Shown here piece after piece: positions 37,253 through 47,800 of a DNA stretch of 64,000 bases (the first letter of the stretch is position 1; each line of letters opens with the position of its first letter). Both the position numbers and the translations under genes were made by a program. Source of the DNA: Microbulbifer salipaludis (GTDB lineage Bacteria > Pseudomonadota > Gammaproteobacteria > Pseudomonadales > Cellvibrionaceae). The stretch covers positions 744,001 through 808,000 of the forward strand of contig NZ_JAEKJR010000001.1 of the NCBI RefSeq assembly GCF_017303155.1, written 5' to 3'. The notes under the pieces are model-generated. The model ran no database searches. It worked only from the letters and a program-made list of their open reading frames with translations, and was not told the DNA's origin.

Positions 37253-37540
37253 ATGTCAAAAGGGCACAGCTTACAAGACCCTTACCTGAATGTTCTGCGT
37301 AAAGAGCGAATCCCGGTTTCCATCTATCTGGTGAACGGCATCAAACTGCAGGGCCAGATCGAATCCTTCGACCAGTTCGTGGTGCTGTTGAAAAACACCG
37401 TGAGCCAGATGGTCTACAAACACGCTATTTCCACCGTTGTACCCTCGCGCGCTGTTCGTGTACCGCTGATGAACCCGGCCGGACAGGGTGGTGAAGGCGC
37501 CGCTCCGGAAGGTGGCGAGCGCGATACCTTCGGCGGCTAG
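37253..37540 (+). CDS. hfq: RNA chaperone Hfq
   Basis: A 95-residue hexameric Sm-like protein pairing small RNAs with mRNAs. Start at 37253 (AAGGAG upstream) gives [29 protein letters not shown]. Sm1 and Sm2 are complete, with [12 protein letters not shown]. The C-terminal tail is a short Gly-rich stretch ([12 protein letters not shown]), shorter than in E. coli. Confidence 0.98.
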   Translation: MSKGHSLQDPYLNVLRKERIPVSIYLVNGIKLQGQIESFDQFVVLLKNTVSQMVYKHAISTVVPSRAVRVPLMNPAGQGGEGAAPEGGERDTFGG

Positions 37541-37655
37541 CCGTTGGTTTGACGGTACCTCGCTGCGTATTGTCCCCGCTGTTTGCCCCGGGTTTCTGGT
37601 GTAATAAGCGTGGCGATGGGTTTGCGAAGCCGTTGTACAAAGCAGTAATTAACAG

Positions 37656-37684
37656 CGCCCCGGTTCGTCCGGGGCGTCTGTTGT
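37656..37684 (+). terminator. Hairpin terminator after hfq
   Basis: Perfect 8-bp stem CGCCCCGG/CCGGGGCG with a 5-nt loop (37656-37676), followed by a T-rich but interrupted tail. Probably partial termination before hflX. Confidence 0.65.
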
Positions 37685-37730
37685 TCGGCGCCAGCCAATG
37701 GCGCACCTATTGAGCCCAAGAGAATAATCC

Positions 37731-39068
37731 TTGTTTTTTGATCGCCCGGAATCCGGTGAGCTGGCTGTGCTGGTACACCTGGAACTCTCCGCCATCGACA
37801 GTCCCGACGACCCGCGGGAATTTGAAGAACTGGCGCTATCCGCCGGTGCCGACCCGGTGGCCTTTATCTTTGGCCAGCGCGCCACACCGGATCCCAAGAC
37901 ATTTGTCGGTCGCGGCAAACTGGAAGAAATACAGGAGACCGTGACCAAGCACGGCGCGGAACTGGTGATTTTTGATCACACCCTGTCGCCCAGCCAGGAG
38001 CGCAACATCGAGCGCGAACTCAAGTGCCGGGTGCTGGACCGCACCGGCCTGATTCTGGATATCTTTGCCCAGCGGGCGCGTACCCATGAAGGTAAGCTGC
38101 AGGTAGAGCTGGCCCAGTTGCGGCACATGTCCACCCGCCTGGTGCGAGGCTGGACCCACCTCGAGCGCCAGAAAGGCGGTATTGGCCTGCGCGGCCCCGG
38201 TGAGACCCAGCTGGAAACCGACCGCCGTTTGCTGCGTGCGCGTATCGACTCCATTGAAAAGCGTCTCGACAAAGTGCGGCGTCAGCGTGAGCAGGGGCGT
38301 CGCGCACGTTCCCGTGCCGAGGTGGCGACGGTTTCGCTGGTGGGTTATACCAATGCCGGCAAGTCTACCCTGTTCAATCGCATCACCAGTGCTGACGTCT
38401 ATGTGCGCGATCAGTTGTTCGCCACACTCGATCCCACCATGCGCCGGGTAGAGCTGCCCAATGTGGGCGCAATGATTCTGGCGGACACCGTGGGCTTCGT
38501 TTCCCACTTGCCGCACCGCCTGGTGGAAGCCTTCCGCGCGACGCTGGAGGAGGCGGCCAATGCCACGCTACTGCTGCATGTGGTGGATGCGGCGGCAGAA
38601 AATCGTCTGCACCTGATTGAAGAGGTGCAGGCAGTACTCGAAGAAATTGGCGCGGCGGATTTGCCTCATCTGCTGGTGTACAACAAACTGGATTTGCTGG
38701 CCGACGCCGAACCGCGTATCGACCGGGATGATCAGGGCGTGCCGCGCGCGGTGTGGTTGTCCGCAGCCACCGGTGCGGGGTGTGAGTTGCTGGTGGAGGC
38801 CATCGCCGAACGACTTGGCCAGCAGATGGTGAGCGGCGCGGTAGTGATTCCTCCGCAGCACGCGCGCTTGCGGGCTCAGCTGTTTGAAGGCAATGCGGTG
38901 CAGGAAGAAAATTATCGCGACAACGGCGACATTGAATTGAAAATATTGTTGCCGCGGGCGGAGTTACAGCGGCTGATGGCGCCGTTTCGCGAGGTGGGGA
39001 ATCCGCCGCAGTGGCTACCGGAAAACCCCGATGCCGAGCCCAAACCGGAAGACTGGGAAACCGAGTGA
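37731..39068 (+). CDS. hflX: Ribosome-associated GTPase HflX
   Basis: A 445-residue Obg/HflX GTPase that splits stalled or vacant ribosomes. It uses TTG 37731, giving MFFDRPESGELAVLVHLEL, as in Pseudomonas HflX. The N-terminal HflX domain (to about 195) has RGWTHLERQKGGIGLRGPGETQLETDRR; GTPase motifs: GYTNAGKSTLFN (G1), DPTMRRVELP (G2), DTVGFVSHLPHRLVEAF (G3), and NKLD (G4). Confidence 0.96.
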   Translation: MFFDRPESGELAVLVHLELSAIDSPDDPREFEELALSAGADPVAFIFGQRATPDPKTFVGRGKLEEIQETVTKHGAELVIFDHTLSPSQERNIERELKCRVLDRTGLILDIFAQRARTHEGKLQVELAQLRHMSTRLVRGWTHLERQKGGIGLRGPGETQLETDRRLLRARIDSIEKRLDKVRRQREQGRRARSRAEVATVSLVGYTNAGKSTLFNRITSADVYVRDQLFATLDPTMRRVELPNVGAMILADTVGFVSHLPHRLVEAFRATLEEAANATLLLHVVDAAAENRLHLIEEVQAVLEEIGAADLPHLLVYNKLDLLADAEPRIDRDDQGVPRAVWLSAATGAGCELLVEAIAERLGQQMVSGAVVIPPQHARLRAQLFEGNAVQEENYRDNGDIELKILLPRAELQRLMAPFREVGNPPQWLPENPDAEPKPEDWETE

Positions 39069-39134
39069 GCGGTGTCACCGTATAAGCAAGGGTAAAGTTT
39101 ACAGCGCTGGGCGCGGATACTTGATGGCAATCAA

Positions 39135-39143
39135 TGCTAGAAT
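39135..39143 (+). promoter_or_regulatory. Candidate extended -10 promoter for hflKC
   Basis: TGCTAGAAT (extended -10, TGn plus TAGAAT at 39138-39143), 47 bp before the hflK ATG. No good -35 is seen at 17 bp, which an extended -10 can tolerate. Confidence 0.4.
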
Positions 39144-39189
39144 TTCGCGACAGCTAACGATCAATAAGTTGAAGAGTTGGAGTAAATAA

Positions 39190-40341
39190 ATGGCCTGGAA
39201 CGAACCGGGTGGTAATAACAAAGACCCCTGGGGTGGTGGTAATCGCAACAACGATGGCCCGCCCGATCTCGACGAACTGCTGCGCAAAATGCAGCAAAAG
39301 CTGAACGGCCTGTTTGGTGGTAAGCCATCGGACGCTGGTGACGGGCGCCCTGGTGGCGGCAGTTTCCCCTGGTCGCTGGTGATGATCGTACTGGCCGTAG
39401 TGTACGGCCTGTGGGGCTTCTATCAGGTGGATGCCAACGAATCTGCGGTGGTTCTGCGCCTGGGTAAATACCACAACACCGTAAATTCCGGTCTGCACTG
39501 GAATCCGCCGCTGATCGATCACGTCACCAAGGTGAACATGACCGAGGTGCGTACCGAGCGCACCACCGGCCAGATGCTCACCGAGGACGCCAGTATCGTC
39601 GACGTGGTGCTGCAGGTGCAGTGGCATATCGACAATGCCGAATCGTTTGTGCTGCGTGTGCGCGACCCGCTGAAGAGTCTGCAGGAGGCCACTGACAGTG
39701 CCCTGCGCCACATCGTGGGCTCGCAGACCCTGAACGGGGTTATCTCCCAGAATCGTACCCAGGTTGCTGCCGATACCCAGGTGCGCCTGCAGGAGTACCT
39801 CGACCTGTACCAAACCGGTATTCGGGTCGATGTGGTCAACCTCACCGACGCCAAGGCACCGCGTGAAGTGCAGGACGCCTTCGATGACGTGGTGCGAGCC
39901 CGTGAGGACGAGGTGCGCTTGCAGAACGAAGCCCAGGCCTATGCCAACCAGGTCATCCCGGTGGCGCGCGGTCAGGCTCAGCGCATGATTGAAGAGGCGG
40001 AAGCCTACAAATCCCGGGTTGTCGAAAGTGCTCGCGGTGAGGCGGCACGTTTCACCGCACTCCTGGCGGAGTTCCAGCAGGCACCGGAAGTCACCCGCGA
40101 GCGGATGTACCTGGATGCCATGCAGGAAGTGATGAGCAACACGTCCAAAGTCATGGTGGATGTCGAGGGTGGCAACAACATGATGTACCTGCCCCTGGAC
40201 AAGCTGACCGGAGGTGCGTCCGGTGGCGCCAGCCAGCGCACACAGGTGACTCCGCAGGTGGTCGACGAGATTTCCCAGCGGGTGATGAACCAGATTCGCA
40301 CCGAAGTGAATAACGCTCGCCGCAGCCGCGAAGTGCGATAA
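39190..40341 (+). CDS. hflK: FtsH modulator HflK
   Basis: A 383-residue single-pass membrane SPFH/prohibitin protein that, with HflC, cages and restrains the FtsH protease. The N-terminal Gly/Asn/Pro-rich stretch is followed by a transmembrane helix (about 57-77, WSLVMIVLAVVYGLWGFY). The SPFH domain runs from VDANESAVVLRLGKYHNTVNSGLHW, then an Ala/Glu/Arg-rich coiled coil (about 230-310), and a Gly/Gln C-terminus. It lies 10 bp before hflC. Confidence 0.96.
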   Translation: MAWNEPGGNNKDPWGGGNRNNDGPPDLDELLRKMQQKLNGLFGGKPSDAGDGRPGGGSFPWSLVMIVLAVVYGLWGFYQVDANESAVVLRLGKYHNTVNSGLHWNPPLIDHVTKVNMTEVRTERTTGQMLTEDASIVDVVLQVQWHIDNAESFVLRVRDPLKSLQEATDSALRHIVGSQTLNGVISQNRTQVAADTQVRLQEYLDLYQTGIRVDVVNLTDAKAPREVQDAFDDVVRAREDEVRLQNEAQAYANQVIPVARGQAQRMIEEAEAYKSRVVESARGEAARFTALLAEFQQAPEVTRERMYLDAMQEVMSNTSKVMVDVEGGNNMMYLPLDKLTGGASGGASQRTQVTPQVVDEISQRVMNQIRTEVNNARRSREVR

Positions 40342-40351
40342 GGGGGTTGCT

Positions 40352-41227
40352 ATGAACAACAACAAATCACTATTTGTCATTGCCCTGATACTGCTGGGCC
40401 TGCTGGCGTTGTCTGCCAGTGCCTTCGTTGTGAAGGAAACCGAGAAGGCGGTGCTGGTGCGCTTCGGTGAAGTGGTGCGTACCGACTACGAGCCCGGGCT
40501 GTATTTCAAAATTCCGCTGGTGCACGAGCTGCGCAAGTTCGACGCCCGTATCCAGACGGTGGACTCGCAGCCGGTGCGGATGCTGAACAGCGAAAACAAG
40601 TTCATGATGGTGGACTCTTACGCCAAGTTCCGGATTGTTGATGTGGGCCGTTTCTATGTGGCGACTCGCGGTGACGAGCGCAACGCAGTGCGCCTGCTGG
40701 CGGAGCAGATCAACAACCTGCTGCGGAACCAGTTTGGTGTGCGTGACCTGCACGAGGTGGTGAGTGGTCAGCGCGACGAGCTGATGGCGGAGATCACCGA
40801 GAACCTGAACAAAACGGCGCAAACGGACCTGGGCGTGGAAATTGTCGATGTGCGCGTCAAGCGTATCGATCTGCCACCGGAAGTTTCCGAATCGGTGTTC
40901 CAGCGGATGCGAGCGGGTCGTGAGCTGGAGGCGCGGGATCACCGCGCCAAAGGTCAGGAAGCCAGTGAACGCATTCGTGCCAATGCCGACCGCCAGAAGG
41001 TGGTGATCGAGTCCGAGGCTTACCGCAAGGCAGAAGAGTTGCGCGGTGACGGTGATGCGGAAGCGGCCAAGATCTATGCCCAGGCGTTCAGCAAGGACCC
41101 GGAGTTCTATCGCTTCTCCCGCAGCCTGACCGCCTACAAAGAATCCTTCAAAAGCAAGAGCGACATGCTGCTGGTGGACCCGGACAGCGACTTCTTCCGC
41201 TACCTCAAGGATTCTCAGGGCAAGTAA
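40352..41227 (+). CDS. hflC: FtsH modulator HflC
   Basis: A 291-residue single-pass SPFH protein, partner of HflK. N-terminal transmembrane helix at 7-25 (LFVIALILLGLLALSASAF), SPFH domain from VKETEKAVLVRFGEVVRTDYEPGLYFKIP, and Ala/Glu-rich coiled coil to about 255. A strong terminator follows at 41305. Confidence 0.96.
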   Translation: MNNNKSLFVIALILLGLLALSASAFVVKETEKAVLVRFGEVVRTDYEPGLYFKIPLVHELRKFDARIQTVDSQPVRMLNSENKFMMVDSYAKFRIVDVGRFYVATRGDERNAVRLLAEQINNLLRNQFGVRDLHEVVSGQRDELMAEITENLNKTAQTDLGVEIVDVRVKRIDLPPEVSESVFQRMRAGRELEARDHRAKGQEASERIRANADRQKVVIESEAYRKAEELRGDGDAEAAKIYAQAFSKDPEFYRFSRSLTAYKESFKSKSDMLLVDPDSDFFRYLKDSQGK

Positions 41228-41304
41228 GCAGTTGCCCAGAAGCCACATTGATCGCGGTTTGGTTACAACTGGCCACAGCGCGATCAAATGGTGGTAAAAT
41301 CCCC

Positions 41305-41331
41305 AAAACCGGGCCGGCGCCCGGTTTTTTT
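41305..41331 (+). terminator. Intrinsic terminator after hflC
   Basis: A 10-bp stem AAAACCGGGC/GCCCGGTTTT (41305-41314 and 41319-41328) with loop CGGC and seven T residues from 41325. One of the clearest terminators in the window. Confidence 0.93.
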
Positions 41332-41398
41332 GTGCCGGCCCCTTTTTATTGAACCTGTTGTAGAACCTCTAAGCCAAAGCGCGACTGGAGCTGTCACT

Positions 41399-41584
41399 GT
41401 GTGGGACGAGCTGGTCCGGGCCCTGGGCCTGGTACTGATCATCGAAGGTGTATTGCCTTTTCTCTACCCCCGGCGCTGGCGCGCACTGGTGCAGCAGCTG
41501 GCATCTGTGGATAATCGCAGCCTGCGCACGGCGGGGCTGGTCTCCATGCTCGCCGGCACGGCCCTGCTGATGCTCTTTGGCTGA
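41399..41584 (+). CDS. DUF2065 (YjeT-like) small membrane protein
   Basis: A 61-residue inner-membrane protein from GTG 41399, with two hydrophobic segments (LGLVLIIEGVLPFLYP and AGLVSMLAGTALLMLFG) around a basic loop. This is the DUF2065/YjeT family, always found between hflC and hisZ or purA. Function unknown. An in-frame ATG at 41288 lies in the terminator region and is unlikely to be the start. Confidence 0.85.
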   Translation: MWDELVRALGLVLIIEGVLPFLYPRRWRALVQQLASVDNRSLRTAGLVSMLAGTALLMLFG

Positions 41585-41647
41585 TCTACAGGTCTGAGGT
41601 TCTCCCGGTCGCGAAGGCCACACTGTTAACTGTCGAATACCCACATC

Positions 41648-42838
41648 ATGACCCAAGCCGAACGCTGGATGCTACCGGATGGCATCGCCGAGATTTTGCC
41701 TGCCGACGCCAAGCGGGTGGAAACCCTGCGCCGAAACCTGCTGGACCTCTATCACCGCTGGGGATATGAGCTGATTATTCCGCCGATGGTGGAGTTTGCC
41801 GACTCCCTGCTGATTGGTATGGGGCGCGATGTGGACCTGAGTACCTTCCGGGTGACTGACCAGTTGTCCGGCCGCAGCCTGGGGATTCGCGCGGACATTA
41901 CCCCGCAGGCGGCGCGTATCGACAGCCACAGTTTCCCCCGCAGTGGCGCTAATCGCCTGTGCTACGCGGGACAGGTGCTCTACACTCGCCCGCGAGCGCC
42001 CATGGGGCCGCGCGCGCCGATCCAGATTGGCGCGGAGTTGTACGGTGTCGAAAGCCTGCAGGGCGACATCGAGGTCATCAGCCTGATGATCGAAACCCTG
42101 CGTGCTGCGGGTATTCGCGAAATCCACCTGGACCTTGGGCATGTGGCGATTTTCCGCAGCCTTGCCCGGGCCGCCGAGCTGGACGAGCAGCAAAAGAGCG
42201 CGTTGATTGCCTTGCTGCAAAGCAAAGCCGTGGCGGATATCGAGCGTTGGGTAGACGACAATATTACTTCCGCGGATGCCGCCAACTGGCTGCGCGGCCT
42301 GCCGCGCCTGGCCGGTGGCAGCGAGTGTCTGGCGCGGGCCAAAGAGCTGTTTGGCAACGGCCCGGACGCGCTGAAAAGTGCACTGGACGAACTGCAGAAA
42401 GTTGCCGACGCGGTTGCGCGTCGTTACCCGCAGGTGACGCTGTTTTTCGACCTCAGCGAAATGCGCGGCTACGACTATGAGACCGGGCTGGTGTTTGCCG
42501 CCTACTCCCCTGGCCACGGCCAGGCACTGGCCAACGGCGGCCGCTACAACGGCATCGGTGCCGTATTCGGCCGCGACCGCGCGGCCACCGGCTTCAGTAC
42601 CGATCTGGCGGCGATCAATGCACTGGGTGCCAACGGTGAACGGGAGGCCGGGGCGATTCTGGCTCCCGCCAGCGATTGTGAACAGCTGTGGCAGACCGCC
42701 GAGTCCCTGCGCGCTGCGGGTGAAGTGGTGATCAGCCTGATGGGCGACGCCGGCAGCGATGATAGCGAGACCCTGAGCCGCTGCGACCGCGAACTGGTGA
42801 AGGAAGGCGCCGGCTGGGTGGTGAAGTCCCGCTCGTAA
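41648..42838 (+). CDS. hisZ: ATP phosphoribosyltransferase regulatory subunit HisZ
   Basis: A 396-residue HisRS-like protein without tRNA-charging activity. It partners the short form of HisG in the first step of histidine synthesis. Motifs: WMLPDGIAEILPADAKRVE at the start, YELIIPPMVEF, RADITPQAARI, FDLSEMRGYDYETGLVF and the glycine-rich ANGGRYNG. Its presence predicts a short HisG elsewhere. It is placed before purA as in Pseudomonas. Confidence 0.95.
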   Translation: MTQAERWMLPDGIAEILPADAKRVETLRRNLLDLYHRWGYELIIPPMVEFADSLLIGMGRDVDLSTFRVTDQLSGRSLGIRADITPQAARIDSHSFPRSGANRLCYAGQVLYTRPRAPMGPRAPIQIGAELYGVESLQGDIEVISLMIETLRAAGIREIHLDLGHVAIFRSLARAAELDEQQKSALIALLQSKAVADIERWVDDNITSADAANWLRGLPRLAGGSECLARAKELFGNGPDALKSALDELQKVADAVARRYPQVTLFFDLSEMRGYDYETGLVFAAYSPGHGQALANGGRYNGIGAVFGRDRAATGFSTDLAAINALGANGEREAGAILAPASDCEQLWQTAESLRAAGEVVISLMGDAGSDDSETLSRCDRELVKEGAGWVVKSRS

Positions 42839-42897
42839 ACCCTAAGCTTTGCTATTGGCCTCTGGCCAACGGCAGCACGTTGATTTTCAGGCCGCAC

Positions 42898-42934
42898 GAC
42901 GGGCGCGGCCGACACATCTTTCCGCCCGTCTTTT
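42898..42934 (+). terminator. Hairpin between hisZ and purA
   Basis: Stem GACGGGCG/CGCCCGTC (42898-42905 and 42923-42930) followed by TTTT; the loop is 17 nt. Weak to moderate terminator or attenuator, 27 bp before the purA start. Confidence 0.55.
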
Positions 42935-42936
42935 GA

Positions 42937-44283
<1,347 letters not shown>

Positions 44284-44465
44284 TCGCCCCTGTCCCTTCC
44301 CCTCCTGTTGAGGCCGGCGATACCCGCCGGTCTCAAACTTCGCTTGCGTCGCAGGCGGCAAATCCCGATGATGGACTGTAATTAAAGTTTCAGTCACATT
44401 TTTCTGTCATTCTGGTCATCGATCGCTCAAAGGATCGATGCAGGTTCGCAGAACGGGTAAGCGCC

Positions 44466-45134
44466 ATGTCCAATAGTCTGACCGCCCAGGTCACCAGCCG
44501 TTACAGCTTTGGGGAAGAGATCGCCAATAGCGTCATCCACGGTGTGGGTGCACTACTTGCCATCGCCGGCCTCGGCGTATTGTGCAGTTTTGCCGCTCTG
44601 CGCGGGGATGTCTGGCACATTGTCAGCAGCAGCATTTACGCCGCGACGCTGATTCTGTGCTTCTCCGCGTCCACCCTGTATCACAGCATCACCCATGTCT
44701 CTGCCAAGCAGATACTGCGCACACTGGACCACTCCTCCATATTCCTGCTGATCGCCGGTACTTACACCCCGTTTACCCTGGTCACCCTGCGCGGCCCCTG
44801 GGGCTGGTGGCTGTTCGGGATTATCTGGGGGCTGGCGTTGGTGGGCCTCATCATCCAGTTCACACCGCTGAAGAAGATCCGTGCGCTGTCGATCACGCTC
44901 AGTGCGCTGATGGGCTGGGTGGTGATTGCGGCAATCAAGCCGCTAATGGATAACCTGGCGTCCGGCGGTCTGTTGCTGCTGGTACTCGGTGGCCTGTGTT
45001 ACACCGGCGGTATCGCGTTTTATCTGTGGCGCAGCCTGCGTTATCACCATGCCATCTGGCACCTGTTTGTTCTGGCGGGCGGCGTGCTGCACTTCTTTGC
45101 GGTGCTGTTTTACGTGATTCCGGCGGCGAGCTGA
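44466..45134 (+). CDS. Hemolysin III / PAQR family membrane protein (YqfA-like)
   Basis: A 222-residue protein with seven predicted helices. The PAQR metal-site motifs are present: the SxxxH pattern STLYHSITH and HxxxH-like KQILRTLDHSSIFLLIAGTYTPF, with H-A-I-W-H near the C-terminus. In E. coli the relative YqfA affects membrane energetics; members may be zinc-dependent hydrolases. Haemolysis is not implied. Confidence 0.9.
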   Translation: MSNSLTAQVTSRYSFGEEIANSVIHGVGALLAIAGLGVLCSFAALRGDVWHIVSSSIYAATLILCFSASTLYHSITHVSAKQILRTLDHSSIFLLIAGTYTPFTLVTLRGPWGWWLFGIIWGLALVGLIIQFTPLKKIRALSITLSALMGWVVIAAIKPLMDNLASGGLLLLVLGGLCYTGGIAFYLWRSLRYHHAIWHLFVLAGGVLHFFAVLFYVIPAAS

Positions 45135-45271
45135 GAACGGCACAGCCTTCTCTGCTTGGTTGAAAAGAGTGTCGGGCCGGTCACAGCCTGAGTGACTGGC
45201 GGCATTCCTCCCTTTCCGTTACCGGTCTTCCGTTCTACCCTTGAGCGAGCGTGTTTTGCCAAGGAGTCGTT

Positions 45272-46498
45272 ATGGGCCAGGTTGCCTCTGTAGCGGTGCG
45301 TCGCACCGGTTTTATTTCCATTCTATTTTCTTTCCTGTGTGCGCTACCGCTGGTGGCGGGCGCTGCCGCGGACCCGGGTTTCGAAAAGTGGAAGAAAGAG
45401 TTCCGCAAAACGGCGATGAAGGAGGGGATCACCGCAGAAACCTTTGACCGCGCCTTCAAGGGCATTGATTCGCCGGATCAGTGGGTGCTGGACAAGGCGA
45501 GTTATCAGCCTGAATTCAAAGCACCGGCGTGGCAGTATTTTGACAATCGCATCACCAAATTCGCGGTGCAGCGTGGTCGTGCCAAGAAGCAGGAGCTGAA
45601 GCCGTGGCTCGACAAGATTGAAAAGCGGTCCGGCGTCAATCCAAACATCCTGCTGGCGATCTGGTCGATGGAGTCGAGCTTTGGCGCGATTCTGGATAAT
45701 CAGACGGTCATGCGCAGTGTGGTGCGCTCGCTCGCCACACTGGCTTATGCGGACCCCAAGCGTAAAAAGTTCGGCCGCAGCCAGTTACTGGCGGCGCTGA
45801 AGATCCTGCAAAGTGGTGACATCGATGAGAGTCACCTCACCGGCTCCTGGGCGGGGGCCATGGGGCACACCCAGTTTATCCCCACCAGTTACCAGGCCTA
45901 CGCGGTGGATATGGACGGAGACGGCAAGCGCGATATCTGGAGCTCGGTACCGGATGCGCTGGCAACCGCGGCGAATCTGCTGGACAAAAATGGTTGGGTC
46001 ACCGGCCAGACCTGGGGTTACGAGGTGACCATTCCGGAGCGCAAGCTGCCGGCGGGCAAGCTGAAAATATCGGAATGGGAAAAACTCGGGGTCAAGCGCG
46101 TGCGCGGCCAGGAGTTCCCGCGCCCGGATGATATGGCAGAGCTCAAGGTGCCGGCGGGTCGCAAGGGCCCGGCGTTTCTGATGCTGAAGAATTTCTTCGT
46201 CATCAAGCGCTACAACAATTCGGATCGCTACGCAGCGGCGGTGGGTATTCTTGCGGACCAGATTGGCGGCGCCAAGCCGCTGACCAAAGACTGGAAGCGG
46301 CCGTTTACCAAGCTGGATCACGATGAGGTGATCGAGCTGCAAACCAAGCTGAAAGAGAAGGGCTATTACGACGGCGAGATCGACGGCAAGGCCGGTGGTG
46401 GCACGCGCAAGGCGATTCTCAAGTTTGAGGAAGAAGCGGGCGTTGAATTGCAGGGTTTCCCGAGCAAGGAAGTGCTTGAACTCCTGCGCAAGCAATAA
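45272..46498 (+). CDS. Lytic murein transglycosylase, MltB family
   Basis: A 408-residue exported enzyme from ATG 45272 with AAGGAG upstream. Signal peptide to about residue 31 (LPLVAGAAAD). MltB-type catalytic domain (about 32-330) with Glu in AIWSMESSFGAI, then TGSWAGAMGHTQFIPTSY and AVDMDGDGKRDIW. C-terminal peptidoglycan-binding domain (about 345-408: VIELQTKLKEKGYYDGEIDG). No lipobox, so soluble in the periplasm, resembling Pseudomonas SltB-type enzymes. It cuts glycan strands to 1,6-anhydroMurNAc ends. Confidence 0.93.
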   Translation: MGQVASVAVRRTGFISILFSFLCALPLVAGAAADPGFEKWKKEFRKTAMKEGITAETFDRAFKGIDSPDQWVLDKASYQPEFKAPAWQYFDNRITKFAVQRGRAKKQELKPWLDKIEKRSGVNPNILLAIWSMESSFGAILDNQTVMRSVVRSLATLAYADPKRKKFGRSQLLAALKILQSGDIDESHLTGSWAGAMGHTQFIPTSYQAYAVDMDGDGKRDIWSSVPDALATAANLLDKNGWVTGQTWGYEVTIPERKLPAGKLKISEWEKLGVKRVRGQEFPRPDDMAELKVPAGRKGPAFLMLKNFFVIKRYNNSDRYAAAVGILADQIGGAKPLTKDWKRPFTKLDHDEVIELQTKLKEKGYYDGEIDGKAGGGTRKAILKFEEEAGVELQGFPSKEVLELLRKQ

Positions 46499-46544
46499 GA
46501 TCGCCGCTGTGCTGCTTAGGGTGCCTTGTTCCGCCTGCTATGGC

Positions 46545-46560
46545 GGGCGGGCGCCCGCCC
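46545..46560. terminator. GC-rich palindrome between convergent genes
   Basis: A perfect 16-bp palindrome (GGGCGGGC/GCCCGCCC) in the 94-bp gap between the transglycosylase and the convergent desuccinylase-like gene. No T-run; it may stop or slow transcription from either side. Confidence 0.4.
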
Positions 46561-46592
46561 TGCACTTTCTACCAAGCGCTTCGCGAGAAAAT

Positions 46593-47609
46593 TTAGAAGT
46601 TCTCTTCTGGCAGCAACGAGTCCTGCAGTAACTCCAGATTTTCCAGTACCTCGTTCGGTTCGTGGAAATAGGCCACGTGGTACATGGCCTCACCCTCCTG
46701 CACCAGCGGAATATTCTGCTTGCCGATAATGATGCCGTCGGCATCCGCCAGCACCTTGTCCAGCTCGTTGCCGTAGAGATCGGCAATGGTGGCGAGGATT
46801 TCCCCTTTCTTGACGTGATCCCCAAGCTGCTTCTTGTGGTTGACGATGCCGCTGTCGCCGGCGCGCAACCAGCCGCTGCGCCGCGCAACAAACGGCTCGA
46901 TGCCCTGACGGCCTTTTTTGGGCGGCAGCATATCCAGCTTGCGCATCACATTCAGTACCCCGCGCACACCGGCGCGAATGCACAGTTCATCGAAACGCAG
47001 GGCCTCACCGGCTTCGTACAACAGGATACGAACGCCCAGGTCGGCGGCGGCCTGACGCAGGGAGCCATCGCGCAGGGTAGCGTTGAGCAGTACCGGCACA
47101 CCAAAGGCGCTGGCCATTTCGCGGGTCTGCTGGTCGTCCAGGTTGGCACGCACTTGCGGCAGGTTGCTGCGGTGGATGGCGCCGGTGTGGAGATCGATGC
47201 CGTAATCGCATTTGGCGACGATCTCCTCGAGGAATACATGCGCCATGCGCCCGGCAAGGGAGCCGCGTGAGGAACCGGGGAAGGAGCGGTTAAGGTCGCG
47301 CCGGTCTGGCAGGTAGCGGGACTGGTGCAGTACCCCGTACACATTGACCACCGGCACAGCGATCAATGTGCCGCGCAGGGAACGGAGCGCCTTGCTGTTG
47401 ATCAGGCGGCTGATGATCTCGACCCCGTTCAGCTCGTCACCGTGAATCGCCGCGCACACAAACATGGTGGGGCCCGGTCGCTTGCCGCGGTGCACATACA
47501 CCGGGATAGCCATTTCGGTATCGGTATAGAGCCGCACGATGGGGAGTTCTATTTTGCGCGTCTCGCCCGGCAGTACACTGACGCCGGCGATTTCGAAGGG
47601 CTCTTGCAT
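46593..47609 (-). CDS. Succinylglutamate desuccinylase/aspartoacylase family protein
   Basis: A 338-residue M14-like zinc amidohydrolase. Zinc ligands: HGDELNGVE (about residues 54-62) and a later His in the catalytic core; the substrate arm is in YGIDLHTGAIHRSNLPQVR. The C-terminal 90 residues form a lipoyl-like beta domain (WLRAGDSGIVNHKKQLGDHVKKGEILATIAD), typical of the AstE/AspA subgroup near RimK genes. No rimK or ast operon is present, so its substrate is unknown. Divergent from the Bcr/CflA gene. Confidence 0.9.
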   Translation of the reverse strand: MQEPFEIAGVSVLPGETRKIELPIVRLYTDTEMAIPVYVHRGKRPGPTMFVCAAIHGDELNGVEIISRLINSKALRSLRGTLIAVPVVNVYGVLHQSRYLPDRRDLNRSFPGSSRGSLAGRMAHVFLEEIVAKCDYGIDLHTGAIHRSNLPQVRANLDDQQTREMASAFGVPVLLNATLRDGSLRQAAADLGVRILLYEAGEALRFDELCIRAGVRGVLNVMRKLDMLPPKKGRQGIEPFVARRSGWLRAGDSGIVNHKKQLGDHVKKGEILATIADLYGNELDKVLADADGIIIGKQNIPLVQEGEAMYHVAYFHEPNEVLENLELLQDSLLPEENF

Positions 47610-47800
47610 GGATGGTTGATCGCTATGGATGACTTGCGGGTTATTCTAGTTGTGACTCAGCGAATGGTGAAAGTCAATTTTGATTCGCGGGCCTGGGTTG
47701 CTTGGCGCGTTGCCGAGTGCTGTTAGAATCGAGTGGTGTTCGGGCGTGGTTGTCCGGCGGTAACAGTTGCTACCCGTTAGCACCCGGAATACGAGAGCCC

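Noticed and set aside
41288..41398. Longer N-terminus for the DUF2065 protein
   Set aside because: The extension would translate through the hflC terminator and has no similarity to the family; GTG 41399 fits the usual length.
44304..44336. Terminator after purA
   Set aside because: A GC-rich imperfect dyad is present, but it has no T-run and two mismatches; not supported.
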